Part shown: positions 47,548-59,722 of the stretch, one piece after another
How positions within the stretch are numbered: the stretch's first letter is position 1
Layout of the letters: the number at the start of each line of letters is the position of its first letter
Source of the DNA: Cheiracanthium punctorium
Lineage: Eukaryota; Arthropoda; Arachnida; Araneae; Cheiracanthiidae
Length of the DNA: 64,000 nt
Assembly: GCA_038373885.1 (NCBI GenBank)
Contig: JAWZYV010000771.1
Location: 682,001 to 746,000, forward strand
Direction of reading: 5' to 3'
The notes under the pieces: generated by a model
What the model saw: the letters and a program-made list of their open reading frames with translations, nothing else
What the model was told of the DNA's origin: nothing
The model's database searches: none
Made by a program: the position numbers and the translations under genes

Positions 47548-47849
47548 TTAACGCGCGGTGTTCTCGATGTGAGGACACAACTCCGACATTTTGGCTGTTT
47601 TGATTCAAGAAGAACAGATATGATTTCAATAAAATACATAAGGACATCTAGATAGGTTGCCCCAATGTCGTAAAAGTGCAGTCGTTGCCATCGCACGATT
47701 TAACTACCAGTAAGATGGTGGTCGATCGAATCGCGGACTGCGTGCCTCCGAGCTAAAGAGCATTTCTGACACAGCCGGCTGTGTCAGAAATCGTGCGACG
47801 GCAGCGACTGCACTTTTTCGACTTTGGGAAATGATTGCGCTTCAAAGGA
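47548..47849. mobile_element. second, diverged piggyBac-like MITE directly adjoining the first
   Basis: It starts TTAACGCGCGGTGTTCTCGA and ends GCGCTTCAAAGGATTAA. Inner blocks such as GTTGCCATCGCACGATTTAA and CTACCAGTAAGATGGTGG match the first copy at lower identity. Its CCC start is replaced by the end of the first copy, as if the younger copy inserted into the TTAA within this copy's terminus. It carries a perfect 28-bp palindrome at 47763-47790. Confidence 0.75.
47763..47790. repeat. perfect 28-bp palindrome
   Basis: TTTCTGACACAGCC followed by its exact reverse complement, at the centre of the second MITE. Confidence 0.95.
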
Positions 47850-48131
47850 TTAAGAGTGTATTTCTTCTAATTGAAGAAGAAATTCAGTGTTTCAAGAATA
47901 AAAACCGGTTTCCTGCTCTATAATCCTACAATACTGTAAAAGGAACCACTATATCCGTTCGTTTTTAGATTGTGCTCTCCGAAGAAGAATGCTTCTTCTA
48001 ATTTAGGTGCCGAAATATACAGGCTGTCCCAAAAAGACGGTAATACGCTTTGATTCTTTATCCATTAGCGATAAGTGTGTAATGTAAGTTGAAAAAAATG
48101 TTCAAGATAAGGTAAGACAAGAATAAAAAAA
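47850..48131. other. short spacer with a solo mariner-like terminus
   Basis: TACAGGCTGTCCCAAAAAGA at about 48018 resembles a mariner end; no partner was found nearby. Confidence 0.4.
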
Positions 48132-50070
48132 TCTGATGTGAACAACTCATGACTTCCCTTCCACGTCTGCTAAATCAAAAATATTTTCGGCGCACTTCAT
48201 CTAAAATTATTTTGTTTGAGAGAGATAAAATACTGCAGTAATAGAAAGGTTTAGCGACTTCTAGCCAAATATTTCCGATATCGCCAAACTGGGTTCAATT
48301 TGAAAAATTCGCTTCTGACACTTAATTTGGCGATATTTCACCAAAAACCAACAAGCTTGAGGTAGTTTGAGAGATCTTGGGGGATAGGAAAAGTAGTCAT
48401 TGACCAGAGACTTTCATGAATTCAAAGTATCCATACACCTTAATGTATTTAAAGTCATTTAGCTGACCCTGTAAATAATTTACCCAGTCGATTGCAAACA
48501 AAAAGAGATGCAGAGTTATACGTTACAATAGTTCTAAATACAAAATTTCAAAATTCTACGGTTAAAAGTTTTAGAGTTAAATACAAAGTAATTTTTGCAC
48601 CAAATTTGGCGATATTTCGATAAAACTCGCCAAGGTCGACAACAAATGGCGAAAATTTGGGCATGGACCAAACAATGACTGACTATTGCCAAATTTGGCT
48701 ATATTGTGCCAAATCTTGCCAAGGACGATGAGAAATGGCGAGATTTTGGGCATGGACCAAATGACTGACTATCGCCAAATTTGGTGATATTTCGGCAACA
48801 CTCGCCAAGGTAGACGACAAATGGCGAGATTTTAGACACGGACCAAACAATGGCTGACTACCGCCGAATTTGACGATATTTCTCCAAAACTCACCAAGGA
48901 CGATGAGAGATGGCAATATTTTGGGCATAAAGCAAATGACTGACTATCGCCAAATTTGGCGATATTTCGGCAAAACGCACCAAGGTCGACGACAAATGGC
49001 GAGATTTTGGGCATGGACCCATCAATGACTGTCTACAGTTGTGTTATATTGAAGATGTCCATAGACATTAAAGTATTGAAATTCTTTTCGATGGTCCTGT
49101 AAATAAACTCTCCAGTAGATTGGAACCAAAAAATTGGTGCACAACTAGATATTACAACAATCTTATGTATGAAATTTTAACATTCTACAACTAATTGTTT
49201 TTGAGATTTGAGAGTTAAATACATACACACGTACACCAAAAGTCGCCAAGCTTGGCGACTTTTGGCGTGATTCTTGAGGGAGGCACGTGACCATGGTCGG
49301 ATCATTACCTAATTATATGGTAGGACCGTGTTGTGTTTGAAATGGATGAATGTCCCTAAAATTGCCATTGTTCATTAATGTATTGGAAATCTTTTAAATG
49401 TTCCTGTAGCAGAACTATAAATGATACAGACACTTTTCTCGAAGGAGAAATTCATTTTGTAATCCTTAACAGCATATATCACTTCTGAGTCGTTTGAAAT
49501 AGCCTAATACCTCCAAAATACGCTTTGATGAATTTCGGCCCATAGAGCGGAACGTATTTAAAATATTTTGGACCAAAAGGCGAGGTGCACGCACAACTAC
49601 ATGTCACAACAATCCTAAATATAAAATTTCAACATTCTACGACCAATAGTTTTTGATATATGCGAGTTTGATTAAACTTCAGCCCATAGAGCGTAATGTA
49701 TTTCGAATCTTTTGGGCGGTCCTGTAGATAAACTATGCAGTCGATGGGGACCAAAAGGGGAGGTGCACAACTAGATGTTACATCTATCCTAAATATAAAT
49801 TTTCAACATTCTACAACCAATAGTTTTTGAGATATGCGAGTTACATATATACGTACATACGTACGTACGTACGTACAGACGGCATGAAAAAGTGGTCAAA
49901 ATGGGTTGCACATGCATTTATATGAACGTGCATGCTAGCATACGATGAGATACATTGAAAAAATTCTTAAGATTAAATTTACAGGAAGTCAAAATCGGAT
50001 TTTTCGTCGAAATTTGGCCCCCGAAATTTTTCGGGATCACATTAATTCTTTATACTCCGTACAAGGAAGT
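48132..50070. repeat. dyad-rich modular repeat, copy 3 (about 1.94 kb)
   Basis: Same start (TCTGATGTG) and end (hairpin ACTCCGTACAAGGAAGT) as copy 2. It has about five units of a module near 88 bp containing ATCGCCAAATTTGGCGATAT and GACAAATGGCGAGATTTTGG at 48590-49020, against two in copy 2 and one in copy 1. The GTACGTACGTACGTACAGAC microsatellite lies at about 49855-49880. Confidence 0.88.
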
Positions 50071-51374
50071 TAAAAAAAAAATCCTATATTTACAAAAAGT
50101 GACACATTTTAAATTTTTATACGACTCCGTATAGAACAATGCCCTATCAGTAAAAATGCGCCCCATAGAGTAATGAAGTAATGTTCAAAAATTCTGTCTT
50201 TTATCAGAAAACGTCTCTAAACAAACATGCTCAGGGGCTATGCATGAACTTAGATGCAAGATTTTATTGTTAGAGAGCAAAAAATTATTTTCTTCCGTAA
50301 TTTCTATTAATGCCATTGAAAAACAGTTCAAGTTTTATATTTCAGGTGTGGTAATTTTTTCAATACACTACTACAAATAGTAACTGAAAATTTCGGTGGT
50401 GGCGTTTGAACCCATAAAACTCCTCCTTGGCTACAGCTTTGTTAACATCGACAACTCCTTTTGCTGACATAAGCTGATAAAGAGCACCCGAAAAGGATCA
50501 GGTTGCTCTATCTATCAATGGAAATAAAACGTTACAGAAAATGAATTACAGGAAAACTCCTCTTCGTTAGAACTTTTATTTATTTTTCAAAATTCTTCAA
50601 ATTTCCAAATAAATAAAAATAGGATTTTTTTGTTTTTGATTTTATTTTTAGTGTATCTTGGAAGATCGTAAAGGTAACTTTGGCACAACCATATAACTAT
50701 GTTCGCTAGCACTCCCACTTACTAACTATCCCCATTCAATACGCCACTGAAACAAAATTGTAGATCATGAATTGCTGTTCCAGTATTTATTTGCGAATAT
50801 TCGAATTTTCCTATTCTGAGGCTGTTCTCAGTATTTATTTTAAGGAAGCAAATATTCACTCCCTAGTGATTCTACAAAGCCAAGAACATATGTGCACGGC
50901 TGCAAATTCCATGTTTTTTGGAAGTATAAAATGTATTCCTCGAACTTTCTTGAGTGATTGAAGAAACACTGTAGTACGTGACACAAAAATCTGTAAGATA
51001 TTCCTTGTACATGCCAGTTTTCCGCATGGTGTGCCCCTACTCAGTTGCTATAATGTTCCGAGCCGAAAGATCATCTACTATGAATCCGTAATGCGTTTGC
51101 TCGAAATATGGTGGACGGCTCTCTAAGCGAACTAACCGTTTTGTTAACAAATTCATAACAACTACTTTTATTCAAAGTGTGATAACTACATATTCGAATT
51201 CAGCCACACGAATATGTACTCTAAAACATTTCAAGCATTTCAATTTAAAGAATTTCAGTAAAAATAAATAAATAAATAAATACAGACAGTAGTAGTAGGA
51301 ATAAAAAAGCTACGTAGAATAAAATACTCACGATTTTTTTCATACATGATCAAAGAAACTAAATTGTGTTATAC

Positions 51375-51413
<39 letters not shown>

Positions 51414-52695
51414 TGCGTAAATACTTTATTTTGATGTATTTCAAAGTATTAGAAGTCTCAACTCTAATCGGGGCCTAACTATATCATGTTTGTGTCCAGG
51501 GCGCTGCTTCTATTTCTACTTGTTTTAAACTCAATTTTTTGACCTACAATCTGATAACAATCTCAGTAAAATCCATGTCACTACCTTCTGCCGTTAATTT
51601 TAGATTGTGCAATCTAAGCACGGGCTTGAATCGATGCTACTAATAAACAACCAAAGACAATGAAGATAAACATGATAGTGAGGATATGATTATGTCTCTT
51701 AATATTAAAAATACGTGAAAATGTTTACGTTTTAGACGCATTTTACTTAGTTTTTAATTGTTGTGTTATGGACACAATGGCCACGTTTAATTTTAAGAAT
51801 TCTAAACTTTGTTTCTTGTTAAAACAGCTTAACACAAAAATAGATTTTTAATATACATGCTCGTTTATTTAATTGTGTTGATAAAATAAAAATGTTACAA
51901 GCAGAAGAGCAATCACTATAATTCACAAAAAAACAAGCAAACAAAAAATTAAAAATGTATTTATGTGCTGGGCAGTTTTTGTTTTTATTAATTTCTAAAC
52001 TTGCGATTTTAAAATGACTGATTCAACTTATGACAAATACAAGCTTTGATGCAGTTTTCATAAAATGAAAATTGCACTTTCTAGCAATGGCGAATTCATG
52101 AGAGGAACTTCAACCCTATCCTCAAAGGACTGCTTAAGGATATCATTTTGCTACATTGTAATCTTTGTTTATAGGTCAAATGAATTTTATTTAATTAATA
52201 CAACACTCCTCAAAATTTTTCACTGCTTGAAGGTAACATTTTGCTCTGTTATACATTTTGTTTAAATCAAAGAACGTCTCTCAAAAATAAGCACCTGCAC
52301 CCATAAATTATATATCCGTCATTGATTACTTGTCGAGAATAGTTTATGCTTTTATATTTGTTTATGGATCTCTAATCCTTTATAGGCGACCTACTCGACT
52401 CCCACACTGATCTGAACTGATCCCATATTCTTCATTGTTCGGGGACCTTACTCGTCATTACATCTTAGACGAAGCTAATAGATACATGCTGGAGAGAAGC
52501 GCAAACCGCAGCAGTCCGTCAGTCAGAGATAAGTAGAAGGAGAGAGAAAAAAAAAGGGTGGGGGGAGAGAGGACCGAGTAAAGGAAGTAAATAGAACCTT
52601 ACTATAACTGCCTCCAAGAACCAAGGAAATGAAGTTTATCTGTTTTAAATGAAATGCACTTAAAACAGATTGTGAACCTTCATTCACAAGCTGTT
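50071..52695. other. long AT-rich stretch
   Basis: It contains a run of about 34 T at 51379-51412 and a purine-rich block near 52530-52580. A weak inverted repeat (CTTAAAACAG ... CTGTTTTAAG) lies at about 52647-52698. No gene supported. Confidence 0.4.
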
Positions 52696-53040
52696 TTAAG
52701 TGCTAGGTAATGAAAAAACCTTCCAAAAATCGAGATAGGACGAAGACTGGAGTGCACAAGAGTTTAGCTTTGGAAAATTGGAAGCGATAGTTAGATTTCC
52801 AGCAAAGTAAGGCAATAGAAGATTTGGAAAGCTCATAATTAGAAACATACTCTCATGCTCTTTGAGCCTAAATTTGAGAGCTCTTCTGGTCTGGCCAATG
52901 TAGCCCAAATCGCAGGATCCACAAGGAATACAATAAATGTCCCAACTGTTCACAGTAGAAATGGGATCTTTATGAGAAGAGAATTTAAGTTTATTCACAG
53001 GTTTAAAAATGACTTCGAAACCGAAAATTTTCACAAATTT
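52696..53040 (-). pseudogene. Penelope-like element GIY-YIG endonuclease remnant
   Basis: The - strand frame reads GFEVIFKPVNKLKFSSHKDP, then CIPCGSCDLGYIGQTRRAL and KFRLKEHE. CxxCxxxxGYIGQTxRxLxxRxxEH is the GIY-YIG nuclease core with the upstream Cys pair characteristic of Penelope-like retroelements. After KEHE the frame shifts and the tail is out of register. The reverse transcriptase part, expected upstream on the - strand, was not found. Confidence 0.85.
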
Positions 53041-53820
53041 AAAAATTTTGTAGCATAAGGTGGAAAGAAAGGTAATTTAAAATGATTATAAAACTGAGAT
53101 AAGTACCTTGTTATGGGTGTTATTTTACAAAGTTATTTACATCAATGTTAGTGGAATGTATTTAAGACACGCCTCTTTGTGAGCTGTTACTATTAACATA
53201 ATCGCCTACTTTCGCAGATTTCAGCGAGACGTGCATAAGGCGTGAACTTAATATTCAGGAAATCTCAAGTAATTTGAGAGACATGGTGAAGTACAATTTT
53301 AAAAGTACTCCTTCATGTATAGAAAAAACTAATGAGAAAGACTGAATTACTTCAATAGTTTTACATTGTAAATAAAAGTTATTTGTATTTCATAAAAACT
53401 GCTGTTTTCATTTCAATGTTAGTGACTTTTATTCCACTGGCCAGAATACATTATGTGCCTACCTAACCTACGCAAATTTTTATTATTTCAAAAATGTTCC
53501 ACCATCACATATTTATGCAACTGATGCAGATTATAAATGAATATGTACGTTGTTCGGTGTAATTCTATAAATCGAGATTTTACTTAATTCGATAAATATA
53601 CAATTACAAAATGGACTAATTACGGAGGTTTAAAGTGGAAATATTTTACGGGAAATTGATATTAAATTTATATGGTAAACGTAATGTATGAAGTAAAACC
53701 ACCACATTTTTCTAATAGTAAAATTATATATAAAGTTTTAAATTGGCAAAATACTAGAACGCGAACAGAAGAATTATAAGCAGTTCAAGTAGACCGCTTT
53801 GTCAATCAGCTGTAGTTGTA
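53041..53820. other. AT-rich stretch
   Basis: No supported feature. Confidence 0.4.
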
Positions 53821-54850
53821 TGTATCAGCTGTTCTCACTGGACCTTGGCCCGGAGAAGTTACAGGTGGAGAAAGCAATTTCATTGGTCCGGGGTTAAACG
53901 CCAGGAGCAAAAATCAGGTCAACAATCTTGGCGAGAATATTTTCAATGATTACTATTTAATAACAATATTATTAAATAATTAATTAGCTTTATGAATTAA
54001 TAGTTAACTAGAAAATGGGGAAGGATGGGGTGATTACGTACTGAACAACGCAGCAAGAGCACAGTAATAAGCGACTGATCATAAAAACAATAGACGAAAT
54101 AATGTTTAATCAGCTAAATCCATTGCTATACTAGTAAAACGTACATGTAGTGATTTTGTAATTAACAACGTAGCAAGAGCGTAGTAATAAGTGAATAATC
54201 ATAAATAAAAATAATATACAAAATAATTATATTCATAAATATACTAGAAAACTTATATGTGGGAGGGGGTGATTACATAATTAACAACAGCAATAGTAAT
54301 AACTCATTACCATAAATAAGAACATTACACAAAATAATTGAAACAAAAAATTAAAATTAGTTACTTCCATTAATAGTTAACTAGAAAACGAGCGAGAAGG
54401 GATGATTACGTAATTAACAATGTAGCAAGAGCATAGTAGTAAGTGATTGATCATAAATAAAAACAATAAATAATTAATTAACATACTAGAAAAACTTACA
54501 CGTGGGAAGGGGGTGATAAAATAATGCTGATGACATAAAAAATTAATTATGTGTTTAAGTGAATTAAGTATTTTAGCAAATAATAGTGTATTATGATTGA
54601 ATAAGAAATTTATTAAATCATCCGTAACACGTAAGACTCCTACCTAGTATAACCTTAACCAAAATGTATGATTAACGAATTTGCCAAACATTCGTCTGTC
54701 GCCTCCCTCAATAAAATGCTCCAAACATTCTGTTCAATCTAGTAAGCTTCCCTGGAAGTGCAGCAATCCGGGGACCAATGAAATCGCTCTCTCCACTTGT
54801 AACTTTTCCGGGCCAAGCGCTAGTGCTGTTCTCATTTCCATGTGCACGAG
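53821..54850. mobile_element. possible element: inverted GC-rich arms around tandem repeats
   Basis: The arm at about 53828-53893 (CTTGGCCCGGAGAAGTTACA, GGTGGAGAAAGCAATTTCATTGG-like) recurs inverted at about 54768-54840 (CCAATGAAATCGCTCTCTCC, CTTGTAACTTTTCCGGGCCA), with roughly 80% identity by eye. Between them, 54000-54530 holds about four or five degenerate units with GATTACGTAATTAACAA, GCAAGAGCATAGTA and ATCATAAATAAAAACAAT blocks. No coding frame or clear target duplication. Confidence 0.5.
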
Positions 54851-55020
54851 GAACATTTCCTGTCTGTAGTCTAGTAGTCTCATCCATTCCATAAGTAAAA
54901 TTATCTTGACCTCACACTTTTCAAGGTTCAAAAGTAATGATTCATCGAATAATGATGAAAGGAAACACAATGCATAAACCGAGAGAACAAAAAGAGTAAG
55001 AGTTAGAAAAAATCAAGAGC
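54851..55020. other. short AT-rich spacer
   Basis: Nothing recognised. Confidence 0.4.
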
Positions 55021-55028
55021 GTCTCAAT

Positions 55029-56479
55029 CAGAGTTGGGCAAAATGCATCGAAAATGTATTTTCGATACAAAATACAAAATAAATTGATTCAAACACTAAA
55101 ATACAAAATGCTTCTTGAATTAAAAAAATGCAAAATATAAAATACATGTATTTTCAAAATAGATATAAAATACATCAATATTTTTAAAGCATTTGAATTG
55201 AGAAAAAGCTAAATGTTCCATCAAAGATCTCAGTTTATTTTATTTAAATACATTTTAACAAGAATAACAAAAGCAATCTTAATAGTTGTGTTAAGGAAAA
55301 GGTGCTGTTTGTTTTTTTAAAACGCTGCCTTTCAAAATTTTACCTTTATAGCAATAATATCCGAAACAGACCATTTCTGAGAAATTGCATTAATACTCAA
55401 AGCGGAATGAAAACTATATAATTTCAGAATATGAACAATGAATAGTCGTTTGTTTCAAAATCGTTTATAAAAACTAATTTCCAAAAGTATAGCTTAAAAT
55501 AAACCTGTACATATAATATTTATTATTTATTAATTTCAGTTGAACGTTTGAATATAAATACTCAGCTAAATCACAACCAAAAAAAATTCAAGTTTAGCTT
55601 TCAGTAAGTTTTTGAATTTCTCGTTAATTTAAATATTTTGCATATTATCTAAGGTTTCAGCTTCCATAACTGACACTGCTCCTTAACTTTTTCACTTCCA
55701 TCTGCAGATAAAATTTTGAAACATTTTTAATTAAGAATTTTACAAAAGGTTTCGAAATAATTTTGAATGGAAATTTGATTCACCCAATCGTATTACGCCA
55801 AGCTGTCGCTCTAGTGGTCTGGAATTTGGGGTGTTTTAATCCATATGTAACCGAATGTTCCTTAAAATCTCTTAAAAAGTCCTCTACTCAATCCTTCCCC
55901 TTTAGGCTGATAGCCTTCGTGTATCTTTGTCTCTTAACCACAATAACCAAAAATCCATTATACTACTGCAGAAATACTGGCAGCCTTATTTTTCTAGAAC
56001 TTATCTATCCCTTGAAGAATCTAATAAATACTACCCAAAAATGTTTTTACTACTTTTGGTTTCATATACATTGGGAATTTACAACAACATTCCTAGACCA
56101 AATATACTGTTCGTGTTTTAAACAGGAGTATGAAAGGCTTTCTTTCCCTTTCCTGCTTAGTTAAATTTAAAGATAACAAGAAATCCTAACCCTTCTTCAT
56201 GACACTTCGTGTAGTTCTGGTGCAGCTTATAAATTACATCAATAAAGGGAAAAAGTAAACATCAGCAATTTTATGATTTTCATTTGCACATGCTATCTGA
56301 GCAATATGTGGTGTTACGAATTATTTAATGTAATGAATACAAGATGTATATATAAATTTTTGTATTTTGAAAATACAAAATACATTCTCAAAATACTTTG
56401 TTTTTATGAGTAAAAATACAAAATACAAGTCACAAATGTATTTTGAAAATACATGTATTAGCGATACTGCCCAACTCTG
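55029..56479. mobile_element. hAT-type non-autonomous element, 1451 bp
   Basis: The ends share the 12-bp inverted repeat CAGAGTTGGGCA. GTCTCAAT is perfectly duplicated at 55021-55028 and 56480-56487. The subterminal regions at both ends are dense in AAATACAAAATACA-type repeats. A 133-codon open frame inside (55763-56164) has no hAT transposase motif that I can recognise, so the element is taken as non-autonomous. Confidence 0.9.
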
Positions 56480-56621
56480 GTCTCAATTGCTCCACTCGTA
56501 TAGAGCATGCGTGCTGAGTACCCACAGCATTTAGTAAACTAAATCAAATTAAGATGCACTTATTTCAAATTAAAATGCAACGAAGCATTTAAATTTTATT
56601 CATTTGAATAGTCTTATTAAT

Positions 56622-58945
56622 CACTAGCTGAAGTACCCGTTTTTCACACGGGAATGAATGGACTTTTTGATATTACGATTTGTGGTGATTACTATTCATT
56701 GTAATAAACAGATATAGCAAAGTGGATATCGCTTTATATTGTGTCCAATAATCATGCATACCGAATTGCAAGGCAATCTTTTGTACGGTGCAGAAGGCCA
56801 TGCGGCGTAGCGCAATCTAGTGGCGAGTTTTAGCAAAACGGATACGGCGAAAATATTTTTCGCATTCAGATATCGATGTATACGAATTTTCATGACTATC
56901 GGCTGTACAGTTCTGAAGTTCATGTGTTGACGCGACATCTAGTGGTAAGTTATAGAAAAATGGATAGCGCCAAACTCTTCCCCGTGTTCAAATATCTATG
57001 TATACCTATTTTCATAGCGATTATTTGCACAGTCAAGAAGTGATACACTGCAGAGCCATCTAGTGGTTCAATAAAGTAATGATTTGCTACAGCGCCGTCA
57101 AGTGGCGAGTTATAGCAAAATGGATAACGCCAAAATATTCTCATTGTTCAAATAGCTATGTATACTGATTTTCATAGCGACCGTTTGAATGGTCAAGAAT
57201 TTGGCCTGCTGCAGCGTCATCTAGTGGCGAGTTAAAATAATAATGCATTGCCGTGTCATCTAGTGGTGAGTAACATCAAAAGGAACGCAGTTAAAATATA
57301 TTCTTCGTGCTCAAATGTGTAAGTATAAAAAATTTATGCCGATCGGTCGAAAGGTATAGAAGTTGATGCTTTGCAGCGCCATTTAGCGGCAAGTTACAGC
57401 AAAATGGGTAGTGAAAAATATTCTCCGTGTTCTAATATTCGCGTGTACCAAATTTCATCGAAATTGGTTGGACGATATTCGCATAGCAAACGGCTAAACG
57501 GAATAGAATTCGACGTTGTGCTGCCGCACCAAGTAGCAAGTTAGAGGAAAACGGATAGCATAAAAACCTTCTCCATGATAAAAGACTTAGGTGAACCAAA
57601 TTTCATGGTGGAACGGTGCTGGAGTTTTTCAACCTCATAAACACATACCAACATTCATTTTTATCGATAACCAGTGTCATTATATATACCAGTCTCAAAT
57701 AAAATCCAGTTTCAAATCTAAGCCTCGCCAAAGTGCCAACATACGCCATTTTGCAAGAGTTTTTTCAGGGAATCATTCGAAGCATTGACTTAGCAGCAAT
57801 CAATATGGGAAATGGTTCGACCGCCAATTTATTTCAAAATTGGAATCCCTTAATACAGCTGATTTTTTTTTTTTAAATTATCAACTATAATGTGTTTTAT
57901 TCATCGTTACTCCGATGTACTAAATGAGAAGATTTCAATTTTCTGAAATTTGGCGGAATTCCCCCAACTTAAATCAATGTACTCAATTGGCGAGAATTGT
58001 GAAGTTAGATCGGTTGAAATCCCTTAATAACTGCATTATTTCTTCACGGATCATTAAAATTTAACGCTGTATTCTAATAAAACCTTTGCACTTGTTTTCA
58101 AAAATCTATTTCCCTAAGCTCTCAATAAATTGCGCCAGGCCGAAAACTGTGCAAACCGCTAGAACTCACTTACTCAAAATCCATATTTCAGCCATTTTAT
58201 TTTTTCGCCAAACTAAAAAAATTTACACATTAGCCTCGGAAATCTTCAATTCTTATTGTTTTGCGTGTAAAGCATTACATTCCTGCTCTGATTTCCCATG
58301 CACACGATATTATAATTTAAAAAAAATAACCTTACGAATATAAACTAACAAAAAAAAAATCATTATTATTCTTTTATTTTTACTTTGAGAATTTAAAACA
58401 TTTTATTCGGCAAAATCGCCACACATGGCAACCACGATCCTTATTTCACACTTTTTTCACTACAGGGGTTACAATTACGGAAAGCTTTTTGCGTGAAGAG
58501 CATAAAAAATCTCTTAAATTCCGGGAACGGGTGGACTTTCAAAGTTTTAAAGTGGACTACGATTTATTCTGTATTATTTTACATATCTGTGCTAAATTTC
58601 AGGCCGATAGGTTCATTTTTGTGGATTTGTATACGAACGACATTTTATTCGGCAAAATCGCCACACATGGCAACCACGATCCTTATTTCACACTTTTTTC
58701 ACTATAGGGGTTACAATTACGGAAAGATTTTTGCGTAAAGAGCATAAAAAATCTCTTAAATTTCGGGAACGGGTGGACTTTCAAAGTTTTAAAGTGGACT
58801 ATGATTTATTCTATATTATTTTACATATCTGTGCTAAATTTCAGGCCGATAGGTCCACTTTTGTGGATTTGTATACGAATCAAATCCACAAACTAACAAA
58901 CAAACAAACAAACAGAATTTCATTTTTATTTATAAGATTTAGCAT
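56622..58945. repeat. dispersed repeat with degenerate tandem modules
   Basis: It starts near CACTAGCTGAAGTACCCGTT and ends near AAACAAACAAACAAACAG with an A/T-rich tail. From 56750 to 57480 it holds six to seven degenerate units of roughly 130 bp built on GCCATCTAGTGGCGAGTTAT, CAAAATGGATAGCGCC and TGTATACC-ATTTTCAT. No protein frame is conserved. The type is unresolved. Confidence 0.65.
58398..58881. repeat. tandem duplication of 242 bp
   Basis: The unit ACATTTTATTCGGCAAAATC starts at 58398 and again at 58640 with very few differences. Matching open frames in the two copies are carried along by the duplication. The second copy runs into the AAAC-repeat tail. Confidence 0.92.
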
Positions 58946-59570
58946 TTATCTTATTTATTATCTTTAAATAAAGTACTTTTATTACGACATTAAGGGGATT
59001 ATTTCCAGAATCCGGATAGATTCTGCCAGCGCACTTGCAAAAGAGTACTAAATCAGTGGCGTATGTAACATAGACCGAGAGGGTTCCGGCCCCTCCGAAG
59101 ATGCAAAACAATTATTAAAGAAACAGCTCTTTTAAAACATGTATATTAACTCTAGTTACAATAAAGGTACATTAAAAATACCGGATTCTCTCTCCTATCC
59201 CATCTCACAGTAGCGTAAAAGAAACCTATGTAAACTACTGTGCTGAATCAATGTAAAAGTAATTCCCCTTGTTCTGCATTTGCATTATTTTTCGATTCCG
59301 AAGTGATGGGAGGGGGATAATTACTTTTACGCGAAGTGTAATAAAAAGGCTCTGTAAATAAATTCACAAATGTATAACATTTATTTTATATAAAATACAA
59401 CAAAAATATTTGTTAATCGCTAGAAATTGTAAGTTGATTTTGACAGTGATAGTTCAGTTCTTTATAGTAACTTTCAAAGCAGGGCGTAGCCAATGGGGAG
59501 GGGAGGAGGGGAGTCCAGTCCCACCTCGAAATGAGAGAGACACACGGAAAAAGGATCTTATCCCAAACTG
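58946..59570. other. stretch without genes
   Basis: It contains scraps of G/C-run repeats (GGGCGTAGCCAATGGGGAGG near 59483). Confidence 0.4.
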
Positions 59571-59584
59571 ATATTTCTTTTCTT

Positions 59585-59679
59585 AAAAATGTGTTTACAT
59601 TGTATACTAAATTTTAATATGTATGTTATCGAAAAATATGTATCCTGTGAAAATATTTTGTTCCTGTCTGAGCATTGAG

Positions 59680-59722
<43 letters not shown>

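Noticed and set aside
55763..56164. 133-codon frame in the hAT-type element as its transposase
   Set aside because: No catalytic or dimerisation motif recognised and far too short for a hAT transposase.
58489..58967. Paired 72-78 codon frames as duplicated small genes
   Set aside because: They reflect the 242-bp tandem duplication; the second runs straight into a simple-repeat tail.
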